The notes: a model not told the origin generated them from the letters alone. DNA of 54,986 nucleotides from Clostridium thailandense (GCF_019207025.1 NZ_JAEEGC010000032.1:1-54986), one strand, 5' to 3'; shown: positions 1-9,435, counted from the first letter of the stretch. Made by a program: numbers and translations.

Positions 1-84
1 AATTTTTTATAGTGCCGAAGTCTGGTAACATATCTCGCAGAATAAGTCTACTTTCTGCCATACTTACCTAAGTGCGACAGCCCC
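1..84. repeat. Right half of a MITE-like inverted repeat
   Basis: The segment ends in GCGACAGCCCC, the same terminus as the complete elements at 17545-17725 and 48594-48877. Its body closely matches the right half of the element at 10122-10289 (shared AATTTTTTATAGTGCCGAAG). The left half lies outside the window. No coding capacity. Confidence 0.7.
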
Positions 85-222
85 TTTTTATATGAATAAA
101 ACCAGGATAAGTAATAGTAGATTAGAAACAATAAGAGATGGAGATTGAAATTAAATAAATGTTTTGCTAACATACTTATAGACTCAATTAAAACGCTTTA
201 TAATTTTAAGGAGGAAAAACAT

Positions 223-858
223 ATGAAAATCAGTAATCTAAAGAAAAATTTAATGCTTCTTGCGGTGCTTGTATTATCATTATCAGTGTTTGGATGTTCA
301 AAAGCTCCTGGCACAGATTCAAGTAATCAAAAAAATACGGCTAACTCTAATTATAAGAGCAAATATACTGGCAAGAAGCCTGTTTTAACAATTGAAATGG
401 AAGATGGAGGAGTAATCAAGGCAGAGTTATATCCTGATATTGCTCCCCAAACCGTAGATAACTTTGTGGATTTAGTACAAAACAATTTTTATAATGGTTT
501 AATATTCCACAGGGTAATTCCTGGGTTTATGATACAGGGAGGAGATCCGGAAGGAACTGGTGTTGGTGGATCAAAAAATACTATTCCTGGAGAGTTCGCA
601 AGCAATGGCTTTAAGAATGATCTAAAACACACTAGAGGAGTTCTTTCAATGGCAAGGACTAAAGAACCAAATTCAGCAAGTTCTCAGTTTTTTATTATGG
701 TAAAAGATTCTCCAAGCCTTGATGGAGACTATGCGGCCTTTGGAAAAGTTACTCAAGGTATGGAGGAAGTTGATAAAATAGTTAATGCAAAAAGAGATGC
801 AAATGATAAGCCGTTAACACCTCAGAAAATGAAAAAAGTTACTGTAGAAATAAAATAA
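223..858 (+). CDS. Cyclophilin-type peptidyl-prolyl isomerase, lipoprotein
   Basis: Peptidyl-prolyl cis-trans isomerase of the cyclophilin family, predicted to be anchored outside the membrane where it would assist folding of exported proteins. The 211-residue product starts with a basic, hydrophobic signal and a lipobox (VFGC) with the lipidated Cys near residue 25. Cyclophilin hallmarks follow: FHRVIPGFMIQGGDP, HTRGVLSMAR, SSQFFIMVKD and DGDYAAFGKV. I chose the ATG at 223 because AAGGAGG lies just upstream; the frame is open further upstream but without a ribosome site. It stands alone between a repeat and dapL. Family assignment is secure; substrate unknown. Confidence 0.93.
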   Translation: MKISNLKKNLMLLAVLVLSLSVFGCSKAPGTDSSNQKNTANSNYKSKYTGKKPVLTIEMEDGGVIKAELYPDIAPQTVDNFVDLVQNNFYNGLIFHRVIPGFMIQGGDPEGTGVGGSKNTIPGEFASNGFKNDLKHTRGVLSMARTKEPNSASSQFFIMVKDSPSLDGDYAAFGKVTQGMEEVDKIVNAKRDANDKPLTPQKMKKVTVEIK

Positions 859-1009
859 TTATAGATATAATACTTAGTTTTGTACAAGAATAGACACCTT
901 GAAGAAACAAAGTTCCAAAGTAAGAATCGGTTGAATATAATAATCCTATAGTGCATACACCTTTAAGTCATTTCTTTTGAGTAAGAAACAAGACAATAGG
1001 GAGGATATT

Positions 1010-2224
1010 ATGTATAAAGTTAATAGTAACTACTTGAAGCTGCAAGGAAATTATTTGTTTTCAACTATAGGAAAGAAAGTCGCTAATTTTAAGGAGAATA
1101 ATCCTGATAAGAAGGTTATTCTTTTGGGTATTGGTGATGTAACTCAACCATTAGCACCTGCTATTATAGATACATTGCATAATGCAGTTGATGAGATGGG
1201 ACATATAGATACTTTCAAAGGATATGCACCAGATTTAGGCTATGAATTTCTGAGAAATGCTATTGCAATAGGTGACTATAGATCTCGTGGTGTTGATATT
1301 TCAATAGATGAGGTATTCGTAAGTGATGGGATAAATTGTGATGTAGGTAATATCCAGGAAATATTTAGTGTAGATAATAAAATTGCTATTTGTGATCCTG
1401 TATACCCTGTATATATTGACACAAATGTAATGGCTGGAAGAACGGGAACATATGATAAGACTATGCAAAGGTGGAACGGCGTCGTATATATGCCGTGTAC
1501 TCCAGATAATAATTTTGTGCCGGAGCTTCCAAAGGAGACTCCAGATATTATCTATCTATGTTTCCCTAATAATCCAACAGGGACGACAATTACAAAAGAT
1601 CAGCTTCAAGTTTGGGTTGACTATGCGAATAAGATAAAAGCAGTTATTATATATGATGCAGCCTATGAGGCATATATCTCAGAAGATAATGTACCTCATA
1701 CAATTTATGAATGTGAAGGCGCAAAAAGCTGTGCCATTGAACTGAAAAGTTTTTCAAAGAGTGCTGGATTTACAGGGCTAAGACTTGGATATATGGTCGT
1801 TCCAAAGGATCTGAAATGCTTTAATGTTTCCTTAAATGCACTTTGGGCTAGGCGTCATGGAACCAAATACAACGGTGCACCCTATATAGTTCAAAGAGCA
1901 GGAGAAACTATTTATTCCAAGGTTGGAAGAGATCAAATAAAAAAGCAAATTGATTATTATAAGAACAATGCAAAAATAATTCTCAAAGGCTTGAGAGAAG
2001 CAGGTTATTCCGTGTATGGTGGTGTAAATGCGCCATATATATGGTTAAAGACACCAAATAACATGAACTCGTGGGAGTTTTTTTACTATTTATTAGAAAA
2101 AGCAAATGTTGTAGGTACACCGGGAAGTGGCTTTGGACCAATGGGAGAAGGATATTTTCGGCTTACGGCCTTTGGAACCTATGAAAATACAGTAGATGCT
2201 ATTGAGAGAATTAAGAAATTATAG
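1010..2224 (+). CDS. dapL: LL-diaminopimelate aminotransferase
   Basis: PLP-dependent class I/II aminotransferase that converts tetrahydrodipicolinate directly to LL-diaminopimelate with glutamate as amino donor, in the lysine and peptidoglycan pathway. The 404-residue length fits the DapL family. Visible motifs: FPNNPTGT, YDAAYEAYI and the Schiff-base lysine region SFSKSAGFTGLRLGY. The N-terminal region (NYLKLQGNYLFSTIGKKV) is typical of DapL. The ATG at 1010 follows GGGAGG at a good distance. It appears to be isolated from other dap genes and is followed closely by a TIM-barrel gene. Confidence 0.93.
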   Translation: MYKVNSNYLKLQGNYLFSTIGKKVANFKENNPDKKVILLGIGDVTQPLAPAIIDTLHNAVDEMGHIDTFKGYAPDLGYEFLRNAIAIGDYRSRGVDISIDEVFVSDGINCDVGNIQEIFSVDNKIAICDPVYPVYIDTNVMAGRTGTYDKTMQRWNGVVYMPCTPDNNFVPELPKETPDIIYLCFPNNPTGTTITKDQLQVWVDYANKIKAVIIYDAAYEAYISEDNVPHTIYECEGAKSCAIELKSFSKSAGFTGLRLGYMVVPKDLKCFNVSLNALWARRHGTKYNGAPYIVQRAGETIYSKVGRDQIKKQIDYYKNNAKIILKGLREAGYSVYGGVNAPYIWLKTPNNMNSWEFFYYLLEKANVVGTPGSGFGPMGEGYFRLTAFGTYENTVDAIERIKKL

Positions 2225-2252
2225 AATTGAAAGTACAATGGAGATAACTTTA

Positions 2253-3071
2253 ATGGATAAATTATTATTTGGAATATCAGGCTTGCCAATAGGTAGTGGA
2301 ATAAAAAAAATCAATTATGCTTCTGGAATTGATTATGTAAAATCAATAGGGTTGGATGCAATGGAACTTCTTTTTGTGAGGAATGTTAATGTTACAGATA
2401 AGAATAAAGATATAATATTGAAAACTAAATTAGATAATGATTTTTATCTATCAGCTCATGGTTCACATTATATAAATTTAAATGCAGATGAAGCTGAAAA
2501 GCAAGAACAGTCAATAAAAAGATTAATAAAAGCAGTGGAAGGACTATCAAAAGTTAAGGGAAAGAGTTTAATATTTCATCCTGGATTTTATTTAAAAGAT
2601 TCAAAGGAGCAAGCATACAACACTATAAAAGAGAATTTGTTAAAGCTTCCACATGGAGAAGTAGATTTTAGACTTGAGACTACGGGAAAAGGTACTCAGT
2701 TTGGTACACTTGAGGAATTGGTTTCTCTTTGTAAGGAAGTGAAATCCTGTAAACTATGTATTGACTTTTCGCATATACATGCAAGAGGAAATGGTTGCTT
2801 AAAAGATTATAAAGATTTTGCTAAAATACTTCAATATGTGCTTAATGGACTTGGCAGGTCTGCTCTAGATGATATGCATATCCATATGGGCGGAATAAAT
2901 TATAACGAAAAAGGAGAAAAACATCATCTTCCCCTATTAGAAAGTGATTTCAATTATATAGAATGCTTAAAAGCAATAAAAGATTTTAATATTAAAGGAT
3001 GCGTAATTTTAGAAGGACCTCTTGTAGAAAAAGATGCATTATTGTTAAAGAATACTTACAAAAAATTATAA
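2253..3071 (+). CDS. Endonuclease IV / xylose isomerase-like TIM barrel protein
   Basis: 272-residue protein of the AP endonuclease family 2 fold. Candidate metal ligands in the expected order are SAHGSHYINL, IFHPGFY, LETTG, CIDFSHIHARG, HIHMGG and ILEGP, so a three-metal endonuclease IV-like site appears intact. Endonuclease IV cuts abasic DNA 5' of the lesion; this one is divergent from Nfo, so DNA repair is likely but not certain. The start is ATG 2253 with GGAG at 2240-2243. It follows dapL after 28 bases and may be co-transcribed, though no functional link is evident. Confidence 0.75.
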   Translation: MDKLLFGISGLPIGSGIKKINYASGIDYVKSIGLDAMELLFVRNVNVTDKNKDIILKTKLDNDFYLSAHGSHYINLNADEAEKQEQSIKRLIKAVEGLSKVKGKSLIFHPGFYLKDSKEQAYNTIKENLLKLPHGEVDFRLETTGKGTQFGTLEELVSLCKEVKSCKLCIDFSHIHARGNGCLKDYKDFAKILQYVLNGLGRSALDDMHIHMGGINYNEKGEKHHLPLLESDFNYIECLKAIKDFNIKGCVILEGPLVEKDALLLKNTYKKL

Positions 3072-3086
3072 ATGACTTACAAATAA

Positions 3087-3138
3087 TTGACAAAATAGAT
3101 GAATAGTAATACAATAAAAACGACCGATGGTCGTTTTT
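3087..3138 (+). promoter_or_regulatory. Promoter with overlapping TetR-type operator
   Basis: A near-perfect sigma-A promoter, TTGACA (3087-3092), 17-base spacer, TACAAT (3110-3115), is followed at once by a palindrome with arms AAAAACGACC (3116-3125) and GGTCGTTTTT (3129-3138). The GACC-N3-GGTC core is typical of TetR-family operators and would cover the transcription start, consistent with autorepression by the downstream regulator. Confidence 0.8.
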
Positions 3139-3180
3139 ATTTTGACATTATAGTCAAGTTTATGAATAGGAGGAGATTAA

Positions 3181-3783
3181 TTGCCAAAAATTTCGGATAA
3201 GAAATGGAATTTAAATAAAAAGAAGATTATAGATACAGCTTTTGAATTATTCTCGACTTATGGATATTCCCAAGTATCAGTAAATGATATTGTTAAGAAG
3301 GCTGATATTAGTAAAGGGGGATTTTACACCTATTTTAAGGGAAAACAAGATATATTCATTGAGATATTAAATTTATCAGACAATGAAAAAATGTATTTGG
3401 AATCCCAAACTACTAACTGTAAAAGTGCTGCTGAAAAGTTAAAAATATACATAACATGTAGATTAAATAATTTTATGTGTGAAGAAAATAGAAAATGGGT
3501 TAAATTTGCAATTGAATTTTGGACTACTGTTAAAAGAGATAGAGAAATCGATAATAAGAACAGTAAAAGATTCGAGGGGTATACAAAGGGCATAAAATCA
3601 ATTATAGAAGATGGAATACAAAGTGGTGAGTTTAAGGCATCTATTGATAAGGAGTCAGTAGTTTATCTACTTATATCAATGATAGATGGAATGGGATTAA
3701 TTTCTTCAGTAATGGAACAAGAATTGGATGAAAGAAAGATTGAAATGGTTGTCGATGTATTTATAAATTATTTGAAAGTTTGA
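3181..3783 (+). CDS. TetR/AcrR family transcriptional regulator
   Basis: 200-residue repressor. The N-terminal helix-turn-helix is clear (residues about 12-58: IIDTAFELFSTYGYSQVSV, then DIVKKADISKGGFYTYFKGK), followed by an all-helical ligand-binding domain with no recognisable specificity. The start is a TTG at 3181 preceded by AGGAGGAG; no in-frame ATG lies near it. The palindrome overlapping its promoter suggests autoregulation. The acetyltransferase 12 bases downstream is probably in the same operon and so the likely target. Confidence 0.93.
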   Translation: MPKISDKKWNLNKKKIIDTAFELFSTYGYSQVSVNDIVKKADISKGGFYTYFKGKQDIFIEILNLSDNEKMYLESQTTNCKSAAEKLKIYITCRLNNFMCEENRKWVKFAIEFWTTVKRDREIDNKNSKRFEGYTKGIKSIIEDGIQSGEFKASIDKESVVYLLISMIDGMGLISSVMEQELDERKIEMVVDVFINYLKV

Positions 3784-3795
3784 GGGGGAGATATG

Positions 3796-4644
3796 ATGAT
3801 AAATTATAAAAGATGCTTGGAAGCAAGCTATGAAAGTATTTATAAAGCATTTAAACTAGGGTTTTCAGATTATGTAGTGCCAATGAATTTAGAGATAGAA
3901 GATTTTATTTCTCGTTTTTTTGGACCGGAAGGAAATTCATTAGAACATTCATTTATAGCCTTCGATGATGAACTTCCCATAGGTATTGTCCTTGGCGGGA
4001 TTAGGATGTTTGATGGTTTAAAGACTATGAGATGTGGAACTCTTTGCATTGAACCAGATCATAGAGGAAAAGGAATTGCAAATAAGTTAATGAAACTTCA
4101 CATTGAAGAGGCAAAACAGAAAAAATGTCATCGTATATTTCTTGAAGTGATTAAAACAAATGAGAGGGCGTTAAGATTTTACAAAAATATAGGATATAAC
4201 TCCATGAATGATTTAAAATACTTCTCAATAAAAGTAGAAAATTTATCAATTAAGCCAAAAGAATATATAAAGTTTTACGAAGTGAGCTTTGACAAGATTG
4301 CAGATTATAGGAGCTATTTAAAAGACACTCACATTAATTGGCAAAGTGATATCCAGTGCTTTGAAAATAGTACAACTCATGCTTATTTAACAGCAATGGA
4401 TAGCGGTAAAAATGCTGGATATATTGTAATGAGTAAAAAAGGGAAAATTGAACAACTTTATGTGGAGCATGAGTACAGATGCAGAGGTATAGCAACGAAT
4501 CTCGTTGCGGCTGCTGCTGATAAAGTAAAAACTGAAAGTGTTAGTATTTGTCTACCAAATAACTCAATATTAGAGTGCTTTTTAATAAAATCTCATTTTT
4601 TTAAAGACAAAATAGAACAGTTTGAGATGTATAGGCCTCTGTAA
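3796..4644 (+). CDS. Two-domain GNAT N-acetyltransferase
   Basis: Acetyl-CoA-dependent acyltransferase of about 282 residues with two GNAT domains. The N-terminal one carries the CoA-binding motif DHRGKGIANKLM (near residue 95); the C-terminal one carries EYRCRGIATNLV (near residue 235). The substrate cannot be told. Two adjacent ATGs (3793, 3796) follow GGGGGAG; the second has the better spacing. Located directly after the TetR gene, it probably shares its promoter and may be a ligand-inducible modification or resistance enzyme. Confidence 0.85.
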   Translation: MINYKRCLEASYESIYKAFKLGFSDYVVPMNLEIEDFISRFFGPEGNSLEHSFIAFDDELPIGIVLGGIRMFDGLKTMRCGTLCIEPDHRGKGIANKLMKLHIEEAKQKKCHRIFLEVIKTNERALRFYKNIGYNSMNDLKYFSIKVENLSIKPKEYIKFYEVSFDKIADYRSYLKDTHINWQSDIQCFENSTTHAYLTAMDSGKNAGYIVMSKKGKIEQLYVEHEYRCRGIATNLVAAAADKVKTESVSICLPNNSILECFLIKSHFFKDKIEQFEMYRPL

Positions 4645-4660
4645 AACAAAAGAAGTATAT

Positions 4661-4702
4661 AAGGCAAGGAAAATACAGTATTTCCTTGCCTTATTCGAGT
4701 TT
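4661..4702. terminator. Bidirectional terminator between convergent genes
   Basis: Arms AAGGCAAGGAAA (4661-4672) and TTTCCTTGCCTT (4681-4692) form a perfect 12-bp stem. A T run lies downstream on the plus strand. It separates the GNAT gene from the convergent ParA gene. Confidence 0.85.
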
Positions 4703-4731
4703 TTTTAAAATTCTAAACAACTAATTTTTTA

Positions 4732-5619
4732 TTAATTAGTCCTGCTAATAAATTCTATAGCAAGATTTCTATAATCATTATAATTGGTGCCATATTTCTT
4801 TTCAATTGTGCTAAAGGATTGGTCGAAATCGGACATATTAGGGAAACTATCCTCTTGATAGATTATTGATTCAAAAAGTTTAGGCACATAGTTAAGATCT
4901 TCTCTAGGTTTAGTTTGTCTATTTTGTAAATTATTAAGTGTGCGTTTATGCATACCATTGTTTTTTATCATTTTATTAACAATTAGACCAAGCTCGTATA
5001 GGGTGTAAACAGGATTTAACAGCTTAATTTTTTTCTTTGATAACTCTATTTTATTAAGCATCTCAGGAATAGCATAGGTGGATAAGATATCAGGAAGCAC
5101 TGGAATTACATAATAATTACTAATATAAAGACCGTTTAAAGTGATAAGATCTAGATTTGGTGGACAATCTATTAAAACATAATCGTACCTAGCAATTATA
5201 CCTTTATTCAAATGCTTTGACAGTATAGGAATTGAGTATTTATTGAGCTCATGATTCTTTTCAAGCTCTGATAGCTTGTCGCCTATATTAATTAGATTAA
5301 GGCTGGAAGGCAGCAAATGTAGATTATTAGTATCACTGTCAATATTAGATGTTCTTTTCAATATAGAATCTTCAATATTAAAAGCTTTAGTGTTATTTAA
5401 TTCATCCAAAAACATTTGATGAATAGTTTTGTTGTTCTCATTTGCTCTTTTCCAAGTGGCTTGCTTAATAAGCAGAATAGTAGCATTAGTCTGGGGATCT
5501 AAATCTATAACTAAAACCTTCTTATTAAACTCATAGGTTAGAAACTCAGCTAATGCAACTGTAGTTGTAGTTTTACCTACACCAATTTTTGAGTTAATAA
5601 AGCTTATAACTTTTCCCAT
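4732..5619 (-). CDS. Solo ParA/Soj-like ATPase
   Basis: 295-residue P-loop ATPase of the ParA/MinD class. The deviant Walker A is NSKIGVGKTTTTVAL (near residue 10), followed by VLVIDLDPQTNATILL (Walker A') and DYVLIDCPPNLDLITLNGL (Walker B). Chromosomal or plasmid ParA normally works with a ParB and parS sites; no ParB gene is adjacent. Start ATG with GGAG just upstream. Probably a phage- or plasmid-derived partition gene stranded in the chromosome, or part of an uncharacterised positioning system. The divergent region upstream holds a 12-bp-arm palindrome that could be its operator. Confidence 0.88.
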   Translation of the reverse strand: MGKVISFINSKIGVGKTTTTVALAEFLTYEFNKKVLVIDLDPQTNATILLIKQATWKRANENNKTIHQMFLDELNNTKAFNIEDSILKRTSNIDSDTNNLHLLPSSLNLINIGDKLSELEKNHELNKYSIPILSKHLNKGIIARYDYVLIDCPPNLDLITLNGLYISNYYVIPVLPDILSTYAIPEMLNKIELSKKKIKLLNPVYTLYELGLIVNKMIKNNGMHKRTLNNLQNRQTKPREDLNYVPKLFESIIYQEDSFPNMSDFDQSFSTIEKKYGTNYNDYRNLAIEFISRTN

Positions 5620-5817
5620 AATATCTCCATTAAATTAATATTAAAATATTTATATTCCTTTAGAAAATAAATTATTCTTGTTAAAAAAGGTAAGTAATGA
5701 AACTTGCAGTATTCAGTAATTATATATAGGAGATTTAATAGATAGAAGCTTGGAAATATAATTAAAGAGCTAAAATACTAAAAAATTTACATGTTTTTTA
5801 CACATATAAGGTTGATT

Positions 5818-5848
5818 ATATTGTCATAAACTGATATTATGACAATAT
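5818..5848. promoter_or_regulatory. 12-bp inverted repeat, candidate operator
   Basis: Arms ATATTGTCATAA (5818-5829) and TTATGACAATAT (5837-5848) are perfectly complementary around a 7-base centre. No T run follows, so it looks like a protein site, not a terminator. It lies in the 475-base region between the divergent ParA gene and the sugar-binding lipoprotein gene and could control either. Confidence 0.5.
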
Positions 5849-5971
5849 ATGCTATAACTTGCATATATATCGAAAACATTTATATTAAAGTCTATTTGGA
5901 ATAAGTTGGAGACAATGAAGAATTCTTGTAATTTGGGCACCTTAAGAATTTTGAGTCAGTGGTGCAACCGA

Positions 5972-6010
5972 CCAACAGTTAGTATTGTAAAACTAACTGT
6001 TGGTTTTTTT
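5972..6010 (+). terminator. Intrinsic terminator in the leader of the binding-protein gene
   Basis: Arms CCAACAGTTAGT (5972-5983) and ACTAACTGTTGG (5992-6003) form a perfect 12-bp stem followed by eight T. It lies about 85 bases before the ATG of the downstream gene with no gene between 5620 and here, so it looks like an attenuator. A short GCACC/GGTGC hairpin precedes it. I could not match the leader to a known riboswitch or T-box. Confidence 0.65.
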
Positions 6011-6094
6011 ATACCTGATGAGTGGGGTAAGCTTTAGCTGTAATGGCATTATCAATATAAATTTTAACTTATAAAAGAGATAGGGGGATATATA

Positions 6095-7114
6095 ATGAAA
6101 TTTCGTATTAGACTGTATATTGTTAGTATTTTAATTTTAAGCTTTTTTTTTACAGGATGCCTAAGTATGAAAGCTTCAACAGTCAATTTAGGTAAAAAAG
6201 CCAATATAGGTGTAGTTGTAGCTTCTTTCGATGATACCTGGATAACTTCCGTACGTAATCAACTTTATAGTATGGCTAACGATAAAGTGAATGTTGACAT
6301 ATGGAGTGCTGATAACTCCGAGCAGACACAAAATCAAAAAATTGACCTTTTAATTAGCCGTAAAGTTGATGTGCTAGCTATTAACCTAGTTGAAAAATCA
6401 TCAGCAGCAGCAATTATAAAAAAAGCACAAAAAGCCAATATACCAATTATATTTTTTAACATTGAGCCTTCAGCAGAAGATTTAAAATTATGGGATAAAG
6501 TCTACTATGTAGGTGCTAAAGGTGAACAATCGGGAGAAATGCAAGGAGAAATACTTTCTAATTATTTTAAAAGTCATCCTACGAAAGATGGAATTATTCA
6601 TTATGTAATGTTGAAAGGTCCAGATAGTCATCAAGATGCCATATCACGTTCAAAATATTCTATTGAAGCAATCAAAGCTTCTGGATTTAAGGTAGAAAAG
6701 CTTTCAGAGGAGATAGCTGAATGGAATCGTGAAAAAGCGGATGGAAAAATGAAAAATATCCTTGAAACTCAAGGGGATAAGATTGATTGTGTTATTGCTA
6801 ATAATGATGATATGGCCTTAGGCGCTATAGATGCACTAAAAGATAAAGGGTATTTTATGAATGGTAAGTATATTCCTGTTGTAGGTGTTGATGCTACAAG
6901 TGCTGCGCTTGGATGTATTAAAACAGGAACCCTTCTAGGTACTGTGTTTAATGATGCTTCAAGTCAAGGAAAAGCTATATTCAATCTTGCCAATGTTCTT
7001 GCAAACAGTAAATCGCCAAATAAAGAAAGTGTTGGATATGCAATTACGGATAATAAATATATATGGATTGACTATAAAGTAATCCTTAAAGAAAATGTTA
7101 ATGACGTAAATTAA
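6095..7114 (+). CDS. Galactose/MglB-like sugar-binding lipoprotein
   Basis: 339-residue periplasmic-binding-protein type 1 family member, predicted to be exported and lipidated (signal ending FTGC, Cys near residue 22). It is closest in appearance to MglB: NIGVVVASFDDTWITSVRNQ at the start of the mature domain and the NNDDMALGAIDALK segment near residue 235. No ABC ATPase or permease follows. Instead a chemoreceptor starts 21 bases downstream, so its job may be to present a sugar (galactose or related) to the receptor. RBS AGGGGG precedes the ATG. Confidence 0.88.
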   Translation: MKFRIRLYIVSILILSFFFTGCLSMKASTVNLGKKANIGVVVASFDDTWITSVRNQLYSMANDKVNVDIWSADNSEQTQNQKIDLLISRKVDVLAINLVEKSSAAAIIKKAQKANIPIIFFNIEPSAEDLKLWDKVYYVGAKGEQSGEMQGEILSNYFKSHPTKDGIIHYVMLKGPDSHQDAISRSKYSIEAIKASGFKVEKLSEEIAEWNREKADGKMKNILETQGDKIDCVIANNDDMALGAIDALKDKGYFMNGKYIPVVGVDATSAALGCIKTGTLLGTVFNDASSQGKAIFNLANVLANSKSPNKESVGYAITDNKYIWIDYKVILKENVNDVN

Positions 7115-7135
7115 AGGACTGAAGGGGGAGTTAAT

Positions 7136-8842
7136 TTGTTTAAAAATGCTAAAATAAGAACTAAAATTTTAATAGGATTTGGTATTATATTGTTTCTAAT
7201 GTTTGTTACCACAATTAGTTCTTACTATAATCTCAATCATATAGAAACTGCTGAAAATATAATAATAGATGATTTAGTTCCAATAAATAATATAATTAAA
7301 GAAATTAACATTGAAGTAATTAATGAGGAGACTGGGGTACGTGGATATATTGCCAGTAATGGTGATGAGAAATATTTAGATTCTTATAGTGCAAGCAAAA
7401 ACAATATAGATAAAAAGATCAAAGAGCTACAAAAATACTATGGTGCTTCTCAAGAATTAAAAATCATTATAGATAATGAGGAGATTCCTAATATAGGGGT
7501 TATTAATAAATATTTTGCCTCACAAATTGAACTTATAAAATCAGGCAAAATTGAAACAGCTAGGGATAGATTGAGTGTTGGTAAAGGCAATATGGATGCC
7601 TTTAAGCATGTTCAAGATAAGGTTAATAATGAAGTTAGCAAACTTCTTGATGAAGCAGTGAAAAGCAGTCAGAGAGCTAATTTTCAATCTAAAGCTGTGC
7701 TAACTAGTACTTTTATAATCAGCACTATAATTGGTATATTCATTGCTATGTTTTACTCATATATGATGGCTGGTCAGTTGAAAAAGAGCATTGAGTCTTT
7801 AGAAGAAATTGCTATAGGCAATTTAGTCATTGAACCTATAAAAGTAGATTCAAAAGATGAATTTGGACAATTAGGTGATGCAATTAACCATATGCAAAAT
7901 TCTTTAAAAGAAATAATTACTACTATAACCAGTGAAACTAATAGTGTTAATGATGCTTTAAATATATCCAATGAAAATATATTGGATCTTACAATTAAGT
8001 TAGAAGATATTTCTGCTACTGCAGAACAATTGTCTGCTGGAATGCAGGAAACCTCTGCACTAACAGAAGAAATAAATTCTTCTTCTATTGATTTAAAAAA
8101 GGTAGTAAATTCCATTGCAAACAAGGCTCAAGAAGGAGCAGTATCAGCTGAAGAAATCAGTAAAAAAGCTATGAACTTGAAAAATAGTTCTATAACACTT
8201 GAGACAGATGCAAATAAAACTCAAATGGATATTAAAAAAGTCATGGATGAAGCATTAGAAAAAGTAAAAGAAGTAGAGAAAATAAAAATATTAGCAAATT
8301 CTATTGAAGAAATATCCTCGCAAACTAATTTGATTGCTCTTAATGCTTCAATAGAATCAGCTAGAGCTGGAGAGCAGGGAAAAGGATTTGCAGTGGTAGC
8401 AGAGGAGATAAGAAAGCTTGCTGAAAATTCAAGTGATACAGTTAAAGAAATACAAGAAACTATCAATGAGGTATTTGTAGCTGTGGAAAATCTTTCGAAT
8501 GCTTCAAAAATCACATTAGATTACATTGAAACAAAAGTAGTTAAGAGTTATAAGGAATCGGTATTAGTAGGAGAAAATTATAATAAGGATGCAGATTATG
8601 TTAATGGCTTAGTAGCAGATTTGAGCTCTACATCAGAAGAGCTTTTAGCCTCTATAAGTACTGTAGCTGAGGCAATAGAGGAAATTTCTAAGGCTAATGC
8701 TGAAGGTGCACAGGGAACTAATGATATTGCTGATAGGGTTTTAAAAATAAAAGATAGGACAAATGTAGTAAAACTTGAAGCAGGGTATGTAAGTGAGAGT
8801 GCAGAGAATTTAAAAAAAATAGTTTTAAAATTTAAGGTATAG
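7136..8842 (+). CDS. Methyl-accepting chemotaxis protein
   Basis: 568-residue transmembrane chemoreceptor. Order: TM1 (residues 9-30), extracellular four-helix-bundle sensor (about 35-180), TM2 (about 188-210), HAMP (about 212-265), then a long coiled-coil signalling domain. The conserved kinase-contact hairpin is visible as [20 protein letters not shown] then [18 protein letters not shown] (near residues 390-430). The start is TTG at 7136 after GGGGGAG. It directly follows the sugar-binding lipoprotein, which probably acts as its ligand-presenting partner. Confidence 0.94.
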   Translation: MFKNAKIRTKILIGFGIILFLMFVTTISSYYNLNHIETAENIIIDDLVPINNIIKEINIEVINEETGVRGYIASNGDEKYLDSYSASKNNIDKKIKELQKYYGASQELKIIIDNEEIPNIGVINKYFASQIELIKSGKIETARDRLSVGKGNMDAFKHVQDKVNNEVSKLLDEAVKSSQRANFQSKAVLTSTFIISTIIGIFIAMFYSYMMAGQLKKSIESLEEIAIGNLVIEPIKVDSKDEFGQLGDAINHMQNSLKEIITTITSETNSVNDALNISNENILDLTIKLEDISATAEQLSAGMQETSALTEEINSSSIDLKKVVNSIANKAQEGAVSAEEISKKAMNLKNSSITLETDANKTQMDIKKVMDEALEKVKEVEKIKILANSIEEISSQTNLIALNASIESARAGEQGKGFAVVAEEIRKLAENSSDTVKEIQETINEVFVAVENLSNASKITLDYIETKVVKSYKESVLVGENYNKDADYVNGLVADLSSTSEELLASISTVAEAIEEISKANAEGAQGTNDIADRVLKIKDRTNVVKLEAGYVSESAENLKKIVLKFKV

Positions 8843-8862
8843 CATTTTGCTATACCTTTTAT
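8834..8862 (+). terminator. Terminator overlapping the chemoreceptor stop codon
   Basis: Arms AAGGTATAGC (8834-8843) and GCTATACCTT (8849-8858) with a 5-base loop, followed by T residues; the first arm contains the stop codon. Confidence 0.75.
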
Positions 8863-8968
8863 ATATATTTTGCTTGAATACCTTTTCATTGAACAAAATA
8901 TCTGATAATGTTAATTTAGAAAATAAAATTTATTGTTATCAATAATAGAATAACAAGGAGGTATCTGT

Positions 8969-9331
8969 ATGGGTGAAAAGTTAACTAAAATTGATATCAT
9001 TACATCTCCAAGTAAATTTGAAGAACTAAAGGATGCATTAGGGGAAATTGGAATTGCAGGAATGACTGTTTCCAATGTATTAGGCTGTGGAATGCAAATG
9101 GGCCATAAGGAATATTATCGTGGAACAGCTGTAGATATTAATTTACTACAAAAGATAAAGATAGAAATTGTAGTTTGTGAAGTACCTGTAGAAACGGTGG
9201 TGGAAACTGCAAAAAAGATATTGCATACAGGTAAAAGCGGTGATGGAAAGATATTTATTTATGATGTTGCTAATGTTATTCGAATAAGTAATGGAGCAGA
9301 AGGAAGAGAGGCTCTGCAGTATAAAAAATAA
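8969..9331 (+). CDS. P-II family nitrogen regulatory protein
   Basis: 120-residue GlnB/GlnK-like trimeric sensor of 2-oxoglutarate and ATP/ADP. Fold landmarks: KIDIITSPSKFEELKDAL, the T-loop region LGCGMQMGHKEYYRGT, and KIEIVVCEVPVETVVETA leading to the nucleotide-binding GDGKIFIYDV. A Tyr pair sits in the T-loop. No amtB or glutamine synthetase gene is adjacent, so the partner is unknown. The nitrogenase-like genes are about 9.5 kb downstream, too far to infer a functional pairing. RBS AGGAGG. Confidence 0.92.
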   Translation: MGEKLTKIDIITSPSKFEELKDALGEIGIAGMTVSNVLGCGMQMGHKEYYRGTAVDINLLQKIKIEIVVCEVPVETVVETAKKILHTGKSGDGKIFIYDVANVIRISNGAEGREALQYKK

Positions 9332-9402
9332 ACTTAAACTAAGGCTTCTGGTAAAAAGTTTTTATTATTTGTTTTAATTATACTGCATTAAAGATAGACA
9401 TA

Positions 9403-9431
9403 TTGAAATTTTCATAGGAATTTGGTATTAT
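9403..9431 (+). promoter_or_regulatory. Sigma-A promoter of the queT leader
   Basis: TTGAAA (9403-9408), 17-base spacer, TATTAT (9426-9431). The transcript would begin directly at the preQ1 aptamer. Confidence 0.7.
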
Positions 9432-9435
9432 ATAC

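Noticed and set aside
5905..6010. T-box or c-di-GMP riboswitch before the binding-protein gene
   Set aside because: GTGGTGCAACCG only loosely resembles a T-box and there is no specifier stem; GEMM core elements are absent.
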